In this document: one piece after another, positions 23,151-31,496 of the stretch
Layout of the letters: each line of letters starts with the position of its first letter
How positions within the stretch are numbered: position 1 is the stretch's first letter
Assembly: GCF_027257875.1 (NCBI RefSeq)
Contig: NZ_JAPVQY010000070.1
Location: 1-36,511, forward strand
Length of the DNA: 36,511 nt
From: Burkholderia sp. IMCC1007
GTDB taxonomy: Bacteria > Pseudomonadota > Gammaproteobacteria > Burkholderiales > Burkholderiaceae
Reading direction: 5' to 3'
Translations under genes and position numbers: made by a program
The notes under the pieces: generated by a model
What the model saw: the letters and a program-made list of their open reading frames with translations, nothing else
Database searches by the model: none
Told to the model about the DNA's origin: nothing

Positions 23151-23411
23151 TCAGGCCGCTTGCAGAAGCGGCAGCAGGCCGCCTTCGCGGTCGAGCTTCG
23201 ACAGATCGTCGTAGCCGCCGACGTGCGTATCGCCGATGTAGATCTGCGGCACCGTGCGACGGCCCGTGCGCGACATCATTTCCTCACGGCGGGCCGGATC
23301 GCGGTCGATCAGCACCTTTTCGATCTGCTCGACGCCACGCAGCTTCAGCAGGCGCTCGGCCTGGATGCAATACGGACACACCTGCGTGCTGTACATCAAA
23401 ACCTTGTTCAC
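23151..23411 (-). CDS. grxC: Glutaredoxin 3
   Basis: An 86-residue thioltransferase that reduces disulfides with glutathione. The active site CPYC lies at residues 12-15, and TVPQIYIGDTHVGGYDDL is the conserved glutathione-binding block with the cis-proline. The start is a GTG at 23411, supported by AAGGAG seven bases upstream and by the correct family length; the open frame itself extends far upstream. The GTGA overlap with the stop of the rhodanese gene points to coupled translation. Nearby gsh genes provide its cofactor but are 7 kb away. Confidence 0.94.
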   Translation of the reverse strand: MNKVLMYSTQVCPYCIQAERLLKLRGVEQIEKVLIDRDPARREEMMSRTGRRTVPQIYIGDTHVGGYDDLSKLDREGGLLPLLQAA

Positions 23412-23830
23412 TTCGCCACTCCTTGTTTGACGACCGGCATCCCGGCCTGCTGCCAGGCGGCGACGCCGCCCTCGAGCACGTGCACCTCGGCATAGCCTGC
23501 CGCCTGGACCTCGCGCGCCGCCTTCTGCGACTGCTGGCCGTTCTGGCAGACGAGCAGCACGGGGGTGCTCTTGTTCTTCGCGACCTGCGCAATTTTCGCG
23601 CCGATCTCGCCGGCGGCGACCTGACGCGCCGACGGCAGGTGGCCGGCAGCGAAGTCGGACGCGGCACGCAGGTCGATCACGACCGCGTTGCGGCGATTGA
23701 TGAGCTGCGTCGCCTCGGCAGCCGACAGGCCGCCGCGGCCGCGGCGCAGCACGGGCCATGCAAGCAGGCCGCCGGAAACCACCAGGATCGCGATGAGGGC
23801 CAGGTTCGTGTAATTGGTAAAGAACGTCAC
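23408..23830 (-). CDS. Membrane-anchored rhodanese-like protein (YibN type)
   Basis: A 140-residue protein with one N-terminal membrane helix (about residues 8-27) and a cytoplasmic or periplasmic rhodanese domain. The active-site loop is LLVCQNGQQSQKAA, with the cysteine expected to carry persulfide, and VIDLRAASDFAAGHLPSARQV is the CH2A region of rhodaneses. I place the start at a GTG at 23830 because upstream residues look like leader sequence rather than family members; this start is not certain. It overlaps grxC by 4 bp. The pair rhodanese-grxC-secB-gpsA matches yibN-grxC-secB-gpsA of E. coli. Confidence 0.85.
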   Translation of the reverse strand: MTFFTNYTNLALIAILVVSGGLLAWPVLRRGRGGLSAAEATQLINRRNAVVIDLRAASDFAAGHLPSARQVAAGEIGAKIAQVAKNKSTPVLLVCQNGQQSQKAAREVQAAGYAEVHVLEGGVAAWQQAGMPVVKQGVAK

Positions 23831-23966
23831 GGAATTCCGCCGGAAAAAGAGAAATCGGAAAAGGACAATCCCGCCATTATAAAATAACCGTCTTGCGCGA
23901 TGGCGGGCCCCGAACCGGGGCCTGTGCGACGCGCCCCGCTTCCCTTCACTACCGACCGCAAGATCC

Positions 23967-24713
23967 ATGTACAAACTCGTTCTCATCCGCCACGGCGAAT
24001 CGACGTGGAACAAGGAAAACCGCTTCACCGGCTGGGTCGACGTCGACCTGACCGAACAGGGTCGCAACGAGGCCTACCAGGCCGGCGAATTGCTCAAGGA
24101 AGCCGGCTACACGTTCGACATCGCGTACACGTCGGTGCTCAAGCGCGCGATCCGCACGCTGTGGCACGTGCAGGACAAGATGGACCTGATGTACCTGCCG
24201 GTCGTCCACTCGTGGCGCCTGAACGAGCGCCACTACGGCGCGCTGTCGGGCCTGAACAAGGCGGAAACGGCCGCGAAGTTCGGCGACGACCAGGTGCTCG
24301 TCTGGCGCCGCAGCTACGACACGCCGCCGCCCGCGCTCGAGCCGACCGACGAGCGCGCGCCGTTCAACGACCCCCGCTACGCGAAGGTGCCGCGCGAGCA
24401 GTTGCCGCTCACCGAGTGCCTGAAGGACACGGTCGCGCGCGTGCTGCCGCTGTGGAACGAGTCGATCGCACCGGCCGTGCGCGCCGGCAAGCAGGTGCTG
24501 ATCGCCGCGCACGGCAACTCGCTGCGCGCGCTGATCAAGTACCTCGACGGCATCTCCGACAGCGACATCGTCGGCCTGAACATCCCGAACGGCGTGCCGC
24601 TCGTGTATGAACTCGACGAGAACCTGAAGCCGATCACGCACTATTACCTCGGCGACCAGGACGCGATCGCGAAGGCGCAAGCCGCCGTCGCGAAGCAGGG
24701 CAAGGCGGGCTGA
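23967..24713 (+). CDS. gpmA: 2,3-bisphosphoglycerate-dependent phosphoglycerate mutase
   Basis: A 248-residue glycolytic enzyme interconverting 3- and 2-phosphoglycerate. The phosphohistidine motif LVLIRHGESTWNKENRFTGW starts at residue 5, with the catalytic histidine at residue 9. SWRLNERHYGALSGLNK and the second histidine in VLIAAHGNSLRALIKYLDG complete the active site. Standard length. It is divergent to the rhodanese gene (136 bp) and followed by ctpA after 267 bp. Confidence 0.96.
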   Translation: MYKLVLIRHGESTWNKENRFTGWVDVDLTEQGRNEAYQAGELLKEAGYTFDIAYTSVLKRAIRTLWHVQDKMDLMYLPVVHSWRLNERHYGALSGLNKAETAAKFGDDQVLVWRRSYDTPPPALEPTDERAPFNDPRYAKVPREQLPLTECLKDTVARVLPLWNESIAPAVRAGKQVLIAAHGNSLRALIKYLDGISDSDIVGLNIPNGVPLVYELDENLKPITHYYLGDQDAIAKAQAAVAKQGKAG

Positions 24714-24721
24714 CGCCCGTC

Positions 24722-24756
24722 GGGCGGGGCCGGGCCGCCTTCGGTGCGCCCCGCCC
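24722..24756 (+). other. GC-rich hairpin after gpmA
   Basis: GGGCGGGGC (24722-24730) pairs with GCCCCGCCC (24748-24756). It begins 8 bp after the gpmA stop. With no T-run it is only a possible transcription end signal. Confidence 0.4.
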
Positions 24757-24920
24757 CGCCCGCCCTCGCGCGGCCTTTCCGCTGCGCGGCGCGAACCTTC
24801 GCGGCTGCGGTGCTGTCGAATCCGCTTCGCATCCGTCGCGCGTCCGGCGGCCCCGCCGGGGCTCGAGACCCGCGCACGGTAGCTTTTCGCACCGTTCCAC
24901 AGAGCAATCGGACGAACAGT

Positions 24921-24926
24921 TATACT
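24921..24926 (+). promoter_or_regulatory. Possible -10 element upstream of ctpA
   Basis: TATACT 55 bp before the ctpA start matches a sigma-70 -10 hexamer well, but no clear -35 lies 16-18 bp upstream (CCACAG is the nearest). A weak candidate in an otherwise GC-rich 267-bp gap. Confidence 0.35.
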
Positions 24927-24980
24927 TGTCCGCTACATCCCCGCTACCGCCACGCGCTTCCCGACCGCACCAGACTCTCT

Positions 24981-26537
24981 ATGCGAATGAAATTGAAGAA
25001 CATCGGCCTGATTGCCGCGGGCCTCGCCACGGGCGTGTTCGCCACGCTGCAGATTTCGGCGTCGGCCGAGCAAACCGCCACGGCACCGCTTCCCCTCGAC
25101 CAGCTCCGCCTGTTCGCTGAAGTGTTCGGCCAGATCAAGCGCGAGTACGTCGAGCCGGTCGACGACAAGAAGCTGCTGACGGCGGCGATCAAGGGCATGG
25201 TGTCGAGCCTCGACCCGCACTCGTCGTTCCTCGACAAGACCGACTATGACGAACTGCAGGAGCAGACCAAGGGTCGCTTCGCCGGTCTGGGCATCGAGAT
25301 CTCGCAGGAAGACGGCCTCGTCAAGGTGATCTCGCCGATCGAGGACACCCCCGCGTTTCGCGCCGGCATCCGTCCGGGCGACCTGATCACGCGCATCAAC
25401 GACAAGCCGGTGCGCGGCATGACGCTCGACAAGGCCGTCAAGCAGATGCGCGGCGAGCCGGGCACCAAGGTCACGCTGACGATCTTCCGCAAGAGCGACG
25501 ACCGCACGTTCCCGGTCACGGTCACGCGCGCGATCATCAAGGTCCAGAGCGTGAAGATGAAGATTCTCGACCCGGGTTACGCCTACATCCGGATCACGAG
25601 CTTCCAGGAGCGCACGACGCCCGATCTCGCGGCGCGGCTGCAGGACATCGCACGCCAGCAGCCGAACCTGAAGGGCCTGATCGTCGACCTGCGCAACAAC
25701 GGCGGCGGCCTGCTGCAGAGCGCGGTCGGCGTCGCCGGCGCGTTCCTGCCGCCCGACTCCGTCGTCGTGTCGACCAACGGCCAGATCCCGGATTCGAAGC
25801 AGGTCTACCGCGACACCTACGACAACTACCGCCTGCCGTCCTTCGACGGCGATCCGCTGAAGAACCTGCCGCCGGTCTTCAAGACCGTGCCGATGATCGT
25901 GCTGACGAACGCGTATTCGGCGTCCGCGTCGGAAATCGTCGCCGGTGCGCTGCAGGATGCGAAGCGCGCGCAGATCATGGGCAAGACGACGTTCGGCAAG
26001 GGTTCGGTGCAGACGGTCCGCCCGATGACGGCCGACACCGCATTGCGTCTGACGACCGCGTACTACTACACGCCGAGCGGCCGTTCGATCCAGAACAAGG
26101 GCATCACGCCCGACGTGCCGGTCGATCAGTACGCGGACGGCGATCCGGACGACGTGCTCGTGACGCGCGAGGTCGACTACACGAACCACCTCGCGAACAC
26201 GCAGGATCCGAACGAGAAGAAGGAACAGGAAGAGCGCGAGCAGCGCCGGATGGATCAGTTGCGCGTCCTTGAAGAGCAGAACGACAAGAAGACGCCGGAG
26301 CAGCGCCAGAAGGATCGCGATCGCAAGCCGATCGAGTTCGGCAGCACCGACGACTTCATGATGCAGCAGGCGCTCAACAAGCTCGAGGGCAAGCCGGTGC
26401 AGGAATCGAAGTCGCTGCTCGCCGAGAGCACGACGAAGAGCCCTGCGGCCAAGGCTGCGACCGCCGCGAAGGCGTCGGGCACGAAGGCGTCGGGCACGAA
26501 GGCCGCCGCACCGAAGCCGGCGTCGGCACCGCAGTAA
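24981..26537 (+). CDS. ctpA: Carboxy-terminal processing protease, S41 family
   Basis: A 518-residue envelope protease. An N-terminal hydrophobic segment (about residues 8-28) serves as signal or anchor. A PDZ domain covers about 95-180 (GRFAGLGIEISQEDGLVKVIS), and the S41 catalytic domain follows, with Ser315 in AYSASASEIV and Lys340 in KTTFGKGSVQ as the dyad. It trims C-termini of periplasmic proteins; targets are often peptidoglycan hydrolases. The C-terminal 100 residues are charged, then Lys/Ala-rich with the repeated unit KASGTKASGTKAA. The start ATG at 24981 lacks a good ribosome binding site; ATG at 24987 is an alternative. A strong terminator follows. Confidence 0.93.
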   Translation: MRMKLKNIGLIAAGLATGVFATLQISASAEQTATAPLPLDQLRLFAEVFGQIKREYVEPVDDKKLLTAAIKGMVSSLDPHSSFLDKTDYDELQEQTKGRFAGLGIEISQEDGLVKVISPIEDTPAFRAGIRPGDLITRINDKPVRGMTLDKAVKQMRGEPGTKVTLTIFRKSDDRTFPVTVTRAIIKVQSVKMKILDPGYAYIRITSFQERTTPDLAARLQDIARQQPNLKGLIVDLRNNGGGLLQSAVGVAGAFLPPDSVVVSTNGQIPDSKQVYRDTYDNYRLPSFDGDPLKNLPPVFKTVPMIVLTNAYSASASEIVAGALQDAKRAQIMGKTTFGKGSVQTVRPMTADTALRLTTAYYYTPSGRSIQNKGITPDVPVDQYADGDPDDVLVTREVDYTNHLANTQDPNEKKEQEEREQRRMDQLRVLEEQNDKKTPEQRQKDRDRKPIEFGSTDDFMMQQALNKLEGKPVQESKSLLAESTTKSPAAKAATAAKASGTKASGTKAAAPKPASAPQ

Positions 26538-26555
26538 GCGCCGGCCGGCATCCGA

Positions 26556-26591
26556 CGGGCCATCGCGGGAAGACCGCGATGGCCCGTTTTT
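26556..26591 (+). terminator. Rho-independent terminator of ctpA
   Basis: CGGGCCATCGCGG and CCGCGATGGCCCG form a perfect 13-bp stem with loop GAAGA, followed by TTTTT at 26587-26591. It lies 19 bp after the ctpA stop. Confidence 0.93.
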
Positions 26592-26640
26592 CATGCGCGT
26601 CTAGAATAGCGAGCAGATCCGCCTCGCCCACGACTTCCCC

Positions 26641-27393
26641 ATGAACGACGATCAACTCCTTCGCTACTCCCGTCACATCCTCGTCGACGAAATCGGCATC
26701 GAGGCGCAGCAGCGCTTCCTCGACGCGCATGCGATCGTCGTCGGCGCCGGCGGCCTCGGCTCGCCGGCCGCGATGTATCTCGCCGCGTCCGGCGTCGGCA
26801 CGATCACGCTGGTCGACGCCGACACGGTCGACCTCACGAACCTGCAGCGGCAGATCCTGCACGTGACGGCCTCGGTCGGCCGCAGCAAGGTCGAATCGGG
26901 ACGCGACGCGCTCGCGCAGCTGAATCCCGAGGTGACGGTGCACGCGGTCGCCGCGCGCGTCGACGATGCGTGGCTCGACGAGCACGTGCCGCGCGCGAGC
27001 GTCGTGCTCGACTGCACCGACAACTTCGCGACGCGCCACGCGATCAACCGCGCGTGCGTCGCGCACGGCGTGCCGCTCGTGTCGGGCGCCGCGCTGCGCT
27101 TCGACGGCCAGATCAGCACGTTCGATTTCCGCGATCCGGCCGCGCCGTGCTACGCGTGCGTGTTCCCGGAAGACCAGCCGTTCGAGGAAGTCGCATGCTC
27201 GACGATGGGCGTGTTCGCGCCGACCGTCGGGATCATCGGCGCGATGCAGGCCGCCGAAGCGCTGCGCGTGATCGGCGGGATCGGCACGACGCTCAACGGC
27301 CGGCTGATGATGCTCGATTCGCTGCGGATGGAGTGGACGACGATGAAGATCGCGCGCCAGGCCGACTGCCCGGTGTGCGCCGGTCGGCACTGA
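26641..27393 (+). CDS. MoeB/ThiF-type E1-like adenylyltransferase
   Basis: A 250-residue E1-like enzyme that adenylates the C-terminus of a small sulfur-carrier protein (MoaD in molybdopterin synthesis or ThiS in thiamine synthesis). It starts MNDDQLLRYSRHILVDEIGI, with the ATP-binding GAGGLGS at residues 35-41, LTNLQRQ at 66-71 and the aspartate in DCTDNF. Four cysteines (170, 173, 243, 246) form the zinc site, and Cys186 in ACSTMG matches the loop cysteine. There is no rhodanese domain. No moa or thi gene is near, so I cannot choose between MoeB and ThiF. Monocistronic between the ctpA terminator and the convergent ptsI. Confidence 0.88.
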   Translation: MNDDQLLRYSRHILVDEIGIEAQQRFLDAHAIVVGAGGLGSPAAMYLAASGVGTITLVDADTVDLTNLQRQILHVTASVGRSKVESGRDALAQLNPEVTVHAVAARVDDAWLDEHVPRASVVLDCTDNFATRHAINRACVAHGVPLVSGAALRFDGQISTFDFRDPAAPCYACVFPEDQPFEEVACSTMGVFAPTVGIIGAMQAAEALRVIGGIGTTLNGRLMMLDSLRMEWTTMKIARQADCPVCAGRH

Positions 27394-27433
27394 CGCGCGT
27401 CGGATGCATGCGCCGGACGGCGCCTGCGTGACG

Positions 27434-27462
27434 TTTCGCGACTATTTCGCGACTATTTCGCG
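27434..27462. repeat. 11-bp tandem repeat, 2.6 copies
   Basis: TTTCGCGACTA occurs twice in direct succession, followed by TTTCGCG. It lies in the 105-bp gap between the convergent moeB-like and ptsI genes. A further TTTCGCGGC follows at about 27470. Confidence 0.85.
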
Positions 27463-27498
27463 GCCAGGGTTTCGCGGCGCGGCCTGCGCCGCTGCCGC

Positions 27499-29271
27499 TC
27501 AGGCGGCCTCGTCCGCGCGCGGCTCGGCGACTGCCAGGCGCTTGAGCGCCGCCTGCACTTCTTCCGGCTCGAACGCGGCAAGCACGTCGGCCGTCGGCTT
27601 CTCGAGCGACTTCAGGTGCGCGCGCAGGATCTCCTGCTTCACCACCAGCAACTGGCTCGGGTGCATCGAGAATTCGGTGAGCCCCATCCCGAGCAGCAGG
27701 CGCGTGAGCGCCGGATCGCCCGCCATCTCCCCGCACACCGACACCGACACGCCCGCGCGCTTCGCTTCGCGCAGCGTATAGGCGATCAGATGCAGCACCG
27801 CCGGATGCAGCGGGTCGTACAGGTGCGCGACCGCGTTGTCCGCGCGGTCGATCGCGAGCGTGTACTGGATCAGGTCGTTCGTGCCGATCGACAGGAAGTC
27901 GAAGCGCTTCAGGAACAGCGGCAACGCGAGCGCGGCAGCCGGGATCTCGATCATCGCGCCGAGACGCACGTTCGGATCGTACGCGAGCCCCGCGTCGTCG
28001 AGCTGGCGCTTCGCCTCGCGGATCAGGTCGAGCGTCTGGTCGATCTCCTGCGCGTGCGCGAGCATCGGGATCAGGATCTTCACCTGCCCGAACGCGGACG
28101 CGCGCAGGATCGCGCGCAGCTGCGTGAGGAACATCTGCGGCTCGGACAGGCTCCAGCGGATCGCGCGCAGCCCGAGCGCCGGGTTCGGCGCCGTCTCGTA
28201 GCCTTCGTCGAGCGCCTCGAGCGGTTTATCGGCGCCGACGTCGATCGTGCGGATCGTCACCGGCATGCCCTTCATCCACTCGACCGCGCGCTTGTACGCG
28301 GCGAACTGCTCCTCCTCTTCCGGCATCTCCTTCTGATGCATGAACAGGAACTCCGAGCGGAACAGGCCGACACCGACCGCGCCGGCGTCGACGGCCGCCT
28401 TCGCGTCGTCGGGCAGCTCGATGTTCGCGTACAGGTCGATCTTGGTGCCGCACAACGTCTGCGTCGGCGAGAACTTCAGGCGCTGCAGCTTGCGCTGCTC
28501 GAGCAGTTTCTCGGACTGGCGGTACGAATATTCCTCGAGGACGATCGGCGCCGGATCGACGATCACGATGCCCTGGTCGCCGTCGACGATGATCAGGTCG
28601 CCCTGGCGGATCAGCGCACTCGCGTGCTGCACGCCGACCGCGGCCGGAATGCCGAGGCTGCGCGCAACGATCGCCGTGTGCGACGTGCGGCCGCCGAGAT
28701 CGGTGACGAACGCCTGGAACGATTGCGACTTGAACTGCATCATGTCGGCCGGCGCGATGTCGTGCGCGACGACGATCATCTCGTTCGTGCCGTCCTTCGC
28801 CGCGCCATCGAGCGCCTGCGACGCGGACGGCGCGCCCGCGAGCGCCTTCAGCACGCGCTCGACCACCTGCTCGATGTCGGCCTTCCGCTCGCGCAGGTAT
28901 TCATCCTCGATGTCGTCGAAGTGGCGCGTGAGCAGTTCCAGCTGCTCGGTCAGCGCCCATTCGACGTTGTAGCGCCGCGTGCGGATCAGGTCGATGGTTT
29001 CCTGCACGAGCATCGCGTCGCTCAGGATCATCGCGTGCACGTCGATGAACGCGCCCACTTCGGTCGGCGTGTCGTCGGTCAGGTCGGCGCGCAGCGCCTC
29101 GAGTTCGTAATGCACGGTTTCGCGCGCCGTGCTGAAACGCTCGACCTCGGCATCGATCTGGTTCGCTTCGATCAGATAATGGGCGACGTCGAGCGCCGCC
29201 GGCGCGATCAGGTACGCTCGCCCGATCGCGATACCACGTGAGACGGGAATGCCATGCAGCGTGAAGGACAC
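27499..29271 (-). CDS. ptsI: PTS enzyme I (phosphoenolpyruvate-protein phosphotransferase)
   Basis: A 590-residue enzyme that takes phosphate from PEP and passes it to HPr. The phosphorylated histidine is His198 in GGRTSHTAIVARSLGIP, and the PEP-binding C-terminal barrel shows FRSEFLFM and the cysteine loop SVCGEMAGDP. Start is GTG at 29271, with AGGAGG five bases upstream; an in-frame GTG two codons earlier overlaps that site and is less likely. The gene follows ptsH by 199 bp but a terminator and a good -10 box lie between, so it may have its own transcript. No sugar permease gene is present here. Confidence 0.95.
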   Translation of the reverse strand: MSFTLHGIPVSRGIAIGRAYLIAPAALDVAHYLIEANQIDAEVERFSTARETVHYELEALRADLTDDTPTEVGAFIDVHAMILSDAMLVQETIDLIRTRRYNVEWALTEQLELLTRHFDDIEDEYLRERKADIEQVVERVLKALAGAPSASQALDGAAKDGTNEMIVVAHDIAPADMMQFKSQSFQAFVTDLGGRTSHTAIVARSLGIPAAVGVQHASALIRQGDLIIVDGDQGIVIVDPAPIVLEEYSYRQSEKLLEQRKLQRLKFSPTQTLCGTKIDLYANIELPDDAKAAVDAGAVGVGLFRSEFLFMHQKEMPEEEEQFAAYKRAVEWMKGMPVTIRTIDVGADKPLEALDEGYETAPNPALGLRAIRWSLSEPQMFLTQLRAILRASAFGQVKILIPMLAHAQEIDQTLDLIREAKRQLDDAGLAYDPNVRLGAMIEIPAAALALPLFLKRFDFLSIGTNDLIQYTLAIDRADNAVAHLYDPLHPAVLHLIAYTLREAKRAGVSVSVCGEMAGDPALTRLLLGMGLTEFSMHPSQLLVVKQEILRAHLKSLEKPTADVLAAFEPEEVQAALKRLAVAEPRADEAA

Positions 29272-29337
29272 GCGCACCTCCTCTGGACAAGTAAAGCCGC
29301 GGCACACTGCTGCGATGCGCTTATGACCCCGGTTAGG

Positions 29338-29343
29338 ATTATA
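29338..29343 (-). promoter_or_regulatory. Probable -10 box of a ptsI promoter
   Basis: On the minus strand GGAATTTATAATCC contains a perfect TATAAT, 66 bp before the ptsI GTG and downstream of the ptsH terminator. No strong -35 is seen at 17 bp (a weak hexamer lies in GCAGTCAGC). It supports separate transcription of ptsI. Confidence 0.5.
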
Positions 29344-29410
29344 AATTCCGTCCCTTCATGCTGACTGCATGCAGCGCAGCATTACGCGTTACGTATCCAT
29401 GCTTCAGGCG

Positions 29411-29435
29411 AAAAAAAAGCCGCGACAAACGCGGC
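29411..29435 (-). terminator. Rho-independent terminator of ptsH
   Basis: On the minus strand GCCGCG-TTTGT-CGCGGC is followed by eight T residues. It lies 35 bp after the ptsH stop and before ptsI. Confidence 0.88.
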
Positions 29436-29470
29436 ATTCCGATTCGAAACGGCTGTGATCCCGCGCGGAA

Positions 29471-29740
29471 TCATTGACCTTCGCCGAACTTGTCCGCGAT
29501 CAGCTTCAGCAGTGCGTCCATCGCTTCGCGTTCGTCCGGCCCCTCGGTCTCGATCGTCACCGTACTGCCAATGCCCGCCGCCAGCATCATCACGCCCATG
29601 ATGCTCTTCGCATTGATCTTGCGTCCGTTGCGCGTCATCCAGACTTCCGACTGGAAATTGCCGGCCAGTTGCGTAAGCTTGGCCGATGCGCGTGCATGGA
29701 GCCCCAATTTGTTGACGATGGTGGTTTCTTGTTGAAGCAT
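29471..29740 (-). CDS. ptsH: Phosphocarrier protein HPr
   Basis: An 89-residue phosphocarrier. His15 in NKLGLHARASAKL takes phosphate from enzyme I, and Ser46 in AKSIMGVMMLA matches the site phosphorylated by HPr kinase in organisms that have it. The rest (MTRNGRKINAKSI and AMDALLKLIADKFGEGQ) is standard for the family. It is 74 bp after the EIIA-Man gene and is followed by its own terminator. Its neighbours suggest a regulatory PTS rather than a sugar uptake system. Confidence 0.95.
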   Translation of the reverse strand: MLQQETTIVNKLGLHARASAKLTQLAGNFQSEVWMTRNGRKINAKSIMGVMMLAAGIGSTVTIETEGPDEREAMDALLKLIADKFGEGQ

Positions 29741-29814
29741 GATTCTCGGTCGGGTCGGTCGAGGCCGCCGGCGACGGGCGTCGGCGGGTCAGTCTAAAAC
29801 GGAAAACGGGGCAG

Positions 29815-30285
29815 TCAGTGCGATTCGGTGCGCGGTTGCGGCTCGGGCGGAATCGGCGCGCACTGGCCGCAGCCGGTTTCCGACGGCGGCGGCGGCGTGC
29901 CGGACGACACCTCGTGGACGCCCTTCGCGCCGCCGGACAGCGCCTTGTCGACGAGCGTGTCGAGCGGCACCGTGCGGTAGCAGACGGCCCGCACCAGCAT
30001 CGGCAGGTTCACGCCCGCGAGCACGCGCACGTTCTCGAGCTTCGCCAGCTGGCCCGCTATGTTCGCGGGCGTCGCGCCGTACATGTCGGTCAGCACGACG
30101 ACGCCGTTCTCTTCCCTCAGGCGCGCGAGCTCCGCGTGCGCGAACGCCATTACCTGGGCGGGGTCGCTGTCCGCCATCACGTCGATACAGCCGATGCGCG
30201 CGGGCACGCCGCCGTAAATGTGCGCGATACAGTCCCGCAGCGCGGTGGCGAGCGGGGCATGCGCGATGATCAGGATCCCGGCCAT
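29815..30285 (-). CDS. PTS EIIA component, mannose family
   Basis: A 156-residue protein of the EIIA-Man type. MAGILIIAHAPLATALRDC holds the expected phosphorylated His9, and VVLTDMYGATPANIAG is the second conserved block. The domain covers about residues 1-130; the tail is Pro-rich with a Cys-Gly-Gln-Cys motif and ends PRTESH. No EIIB, IIC or IID gene is adjacent, only HPr and enzyme I, so it probably acts as a phosphorylation-dependent regulator. In betaproteobacteria this order manX-ptsH-ptsI near gsh genes is common. The 229-bp gap to gshB upstream should hold its promoter. Confidence 0.9.
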   Translation of the reverse strand: MAGILIIAHAPLATALRDCIAHIYGGVPARIGCIDVMADSDPAQVMAFAHAELARLREENGVVVLTDMYGATPANIAGQLAKLENVRVLAGVNLPMLVRAVCYRTVPLDTLVDKALSGGAKGVHEVSSGTPPPPSETGCGQCAPIPPEPQPRTESH

Positions 30286-30514
30286 GTCAGATGGCTCCTA
30301 GCCGCGCCTGGCGGACCGATACCCCGCGGCGGGGCAATGAGCGTAGCGAGTGTGGGAAACGTTTCATGTTCAGCCTTGCAACGGTTTCGGCCCGACCGCC
30401 GGGCCTTCGGCGCTTGTCGCAGCACCGGGCAAGCGGGCATTGTAGCAGGCCGATCGAACCGCTCCGGCGACGGGGGACCTGCGCGGCCGCCGCCGGAGTT
30501 ACGCGCAAAACGGG

Positions 30515-31471
30515 CTACGCGGCCGCCCGCTCCAGCGCGTCGATGAACATCGCGGCGACGTCGAAACCCGTCTGCTCCATGATTTCGCGGAAGCACGTCG
30601 GGCTCGTCACGTTCACCTCGGTCAGCCAGTCGCCGATCGCGTCCAGCCCCACCAGCAGCAGCCCGCGCGCGGCGAGCACGGGGCCGAGCGTCTCGGCGAT
30701 CTCGCGATCACGCGGCGTGAGCGGCTGCGCGACGCCGAGGCCGCCGGCCGCGAGATTGCCGCGCACCTCGCTGCCTTGCGGAATCCGCGCGAGCGAATAC
30801 GGCACCGGCTCGCCGCCGATCAGCAGGATGCGCTTGTCGCCGGCCTTGATCTCGGGAATGAACTTCTGCGCCATCACCGAGCGCGTGCCGTCGTGGCTCA
30901 GCATCTCGACGATCGAGCCGAGGTTCATGCCATCCGGCTTCACGCGGAACACGCCCATCCCGCCCATTCCGTCGAGCGGCTTCAGGATCACGTCGCCGTG
31001 CTCGGCGTGGAATGCGCGCAGACGCTTCGCGTCGCGCGTGACGAGCGTCGGCGCGACGAACTGCGGAAACTCGCCGATCGCGAGCTTCTCCGAGTGATCG
31101 CGGATCGACTGCGCCTTGTTGAACACGCGGGCGCCCGCGCGCTCGGCCAGCTCGAGCAGCCACGTCGACGTCACGTACTCCATGTCGAACGGCGGATCCT
31201 TGCGCATCAGCACCGCGCCGAACGATTCGACGCGGCGCGCATCGACCGGCCCCGCTTCGAACCACGTGTCGCGATGCAGGTCGTCCAGCTCGCCGACGAA
31301 CGTGATACGCCGAACGTCGGCCTCGACGGCCGAGCCCGTCCACGCAAGGTGGGCCGGCTCGCACGCGTACACCGTATGCCCGCGCCGCGCGGCCTCGGCC
31401 ATCATCGCGTAGGTCGAATCCTTGTAGATCTTGAAGCGCTCGAGCGGGTCGGCGATAAAGAGAATGTCCAT
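30515..31471 (-). CDS. gshB: Glutathione synthetase
   Basis: A 318-residue ATP-grasp ligase joining gamma-glutamylcysteine and glycine. MDILFIADPLERFKIYKDST is the conserved start, VILKPLDGMGGMGVFRV is the ATP-binding loop, and FVGLDAIGDWLTEVNVTSPT-like text (LVGLDAIGDWLTEVNVTSPT) at the C-terminus binds magnesium and substrate. It follows gshA by 25 bp, so the two steps of glutathione synthesis form one unit. Standard length. Confidence 0.96.
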   Translation of the reverse strand: MDILFIADPLERFKIYKDSTYAMMAEAARRGHTVYACEPAHLAWTGSAVEADVRRITFVGELDDLHRDTWFEAGPVDARRVESFGAVLMRKDPPFDMEYVTSTWLLELAERAGARVFNKAQSIRDHSEKLAIGEFPQFVAPTLVTRDAKRLRAFHAEHGDVILKPLDGMGGMGVFRVKPDGMNLGSIVEMLSHDGTRSVMAQKFIPEIKAGDKRILLIGGEPVPYSLARIPQGSEVRGNLAAGGLGVAQPLTPRDREIAETLGPVLAARGLLLVGLDAIGDWLTEVNVTSPTCFREIMEQTGFDVAAMFIDALERAAA

Positions 31472-31496
31472 GCGGGTCCTGTACGTAGCGAAGCCG

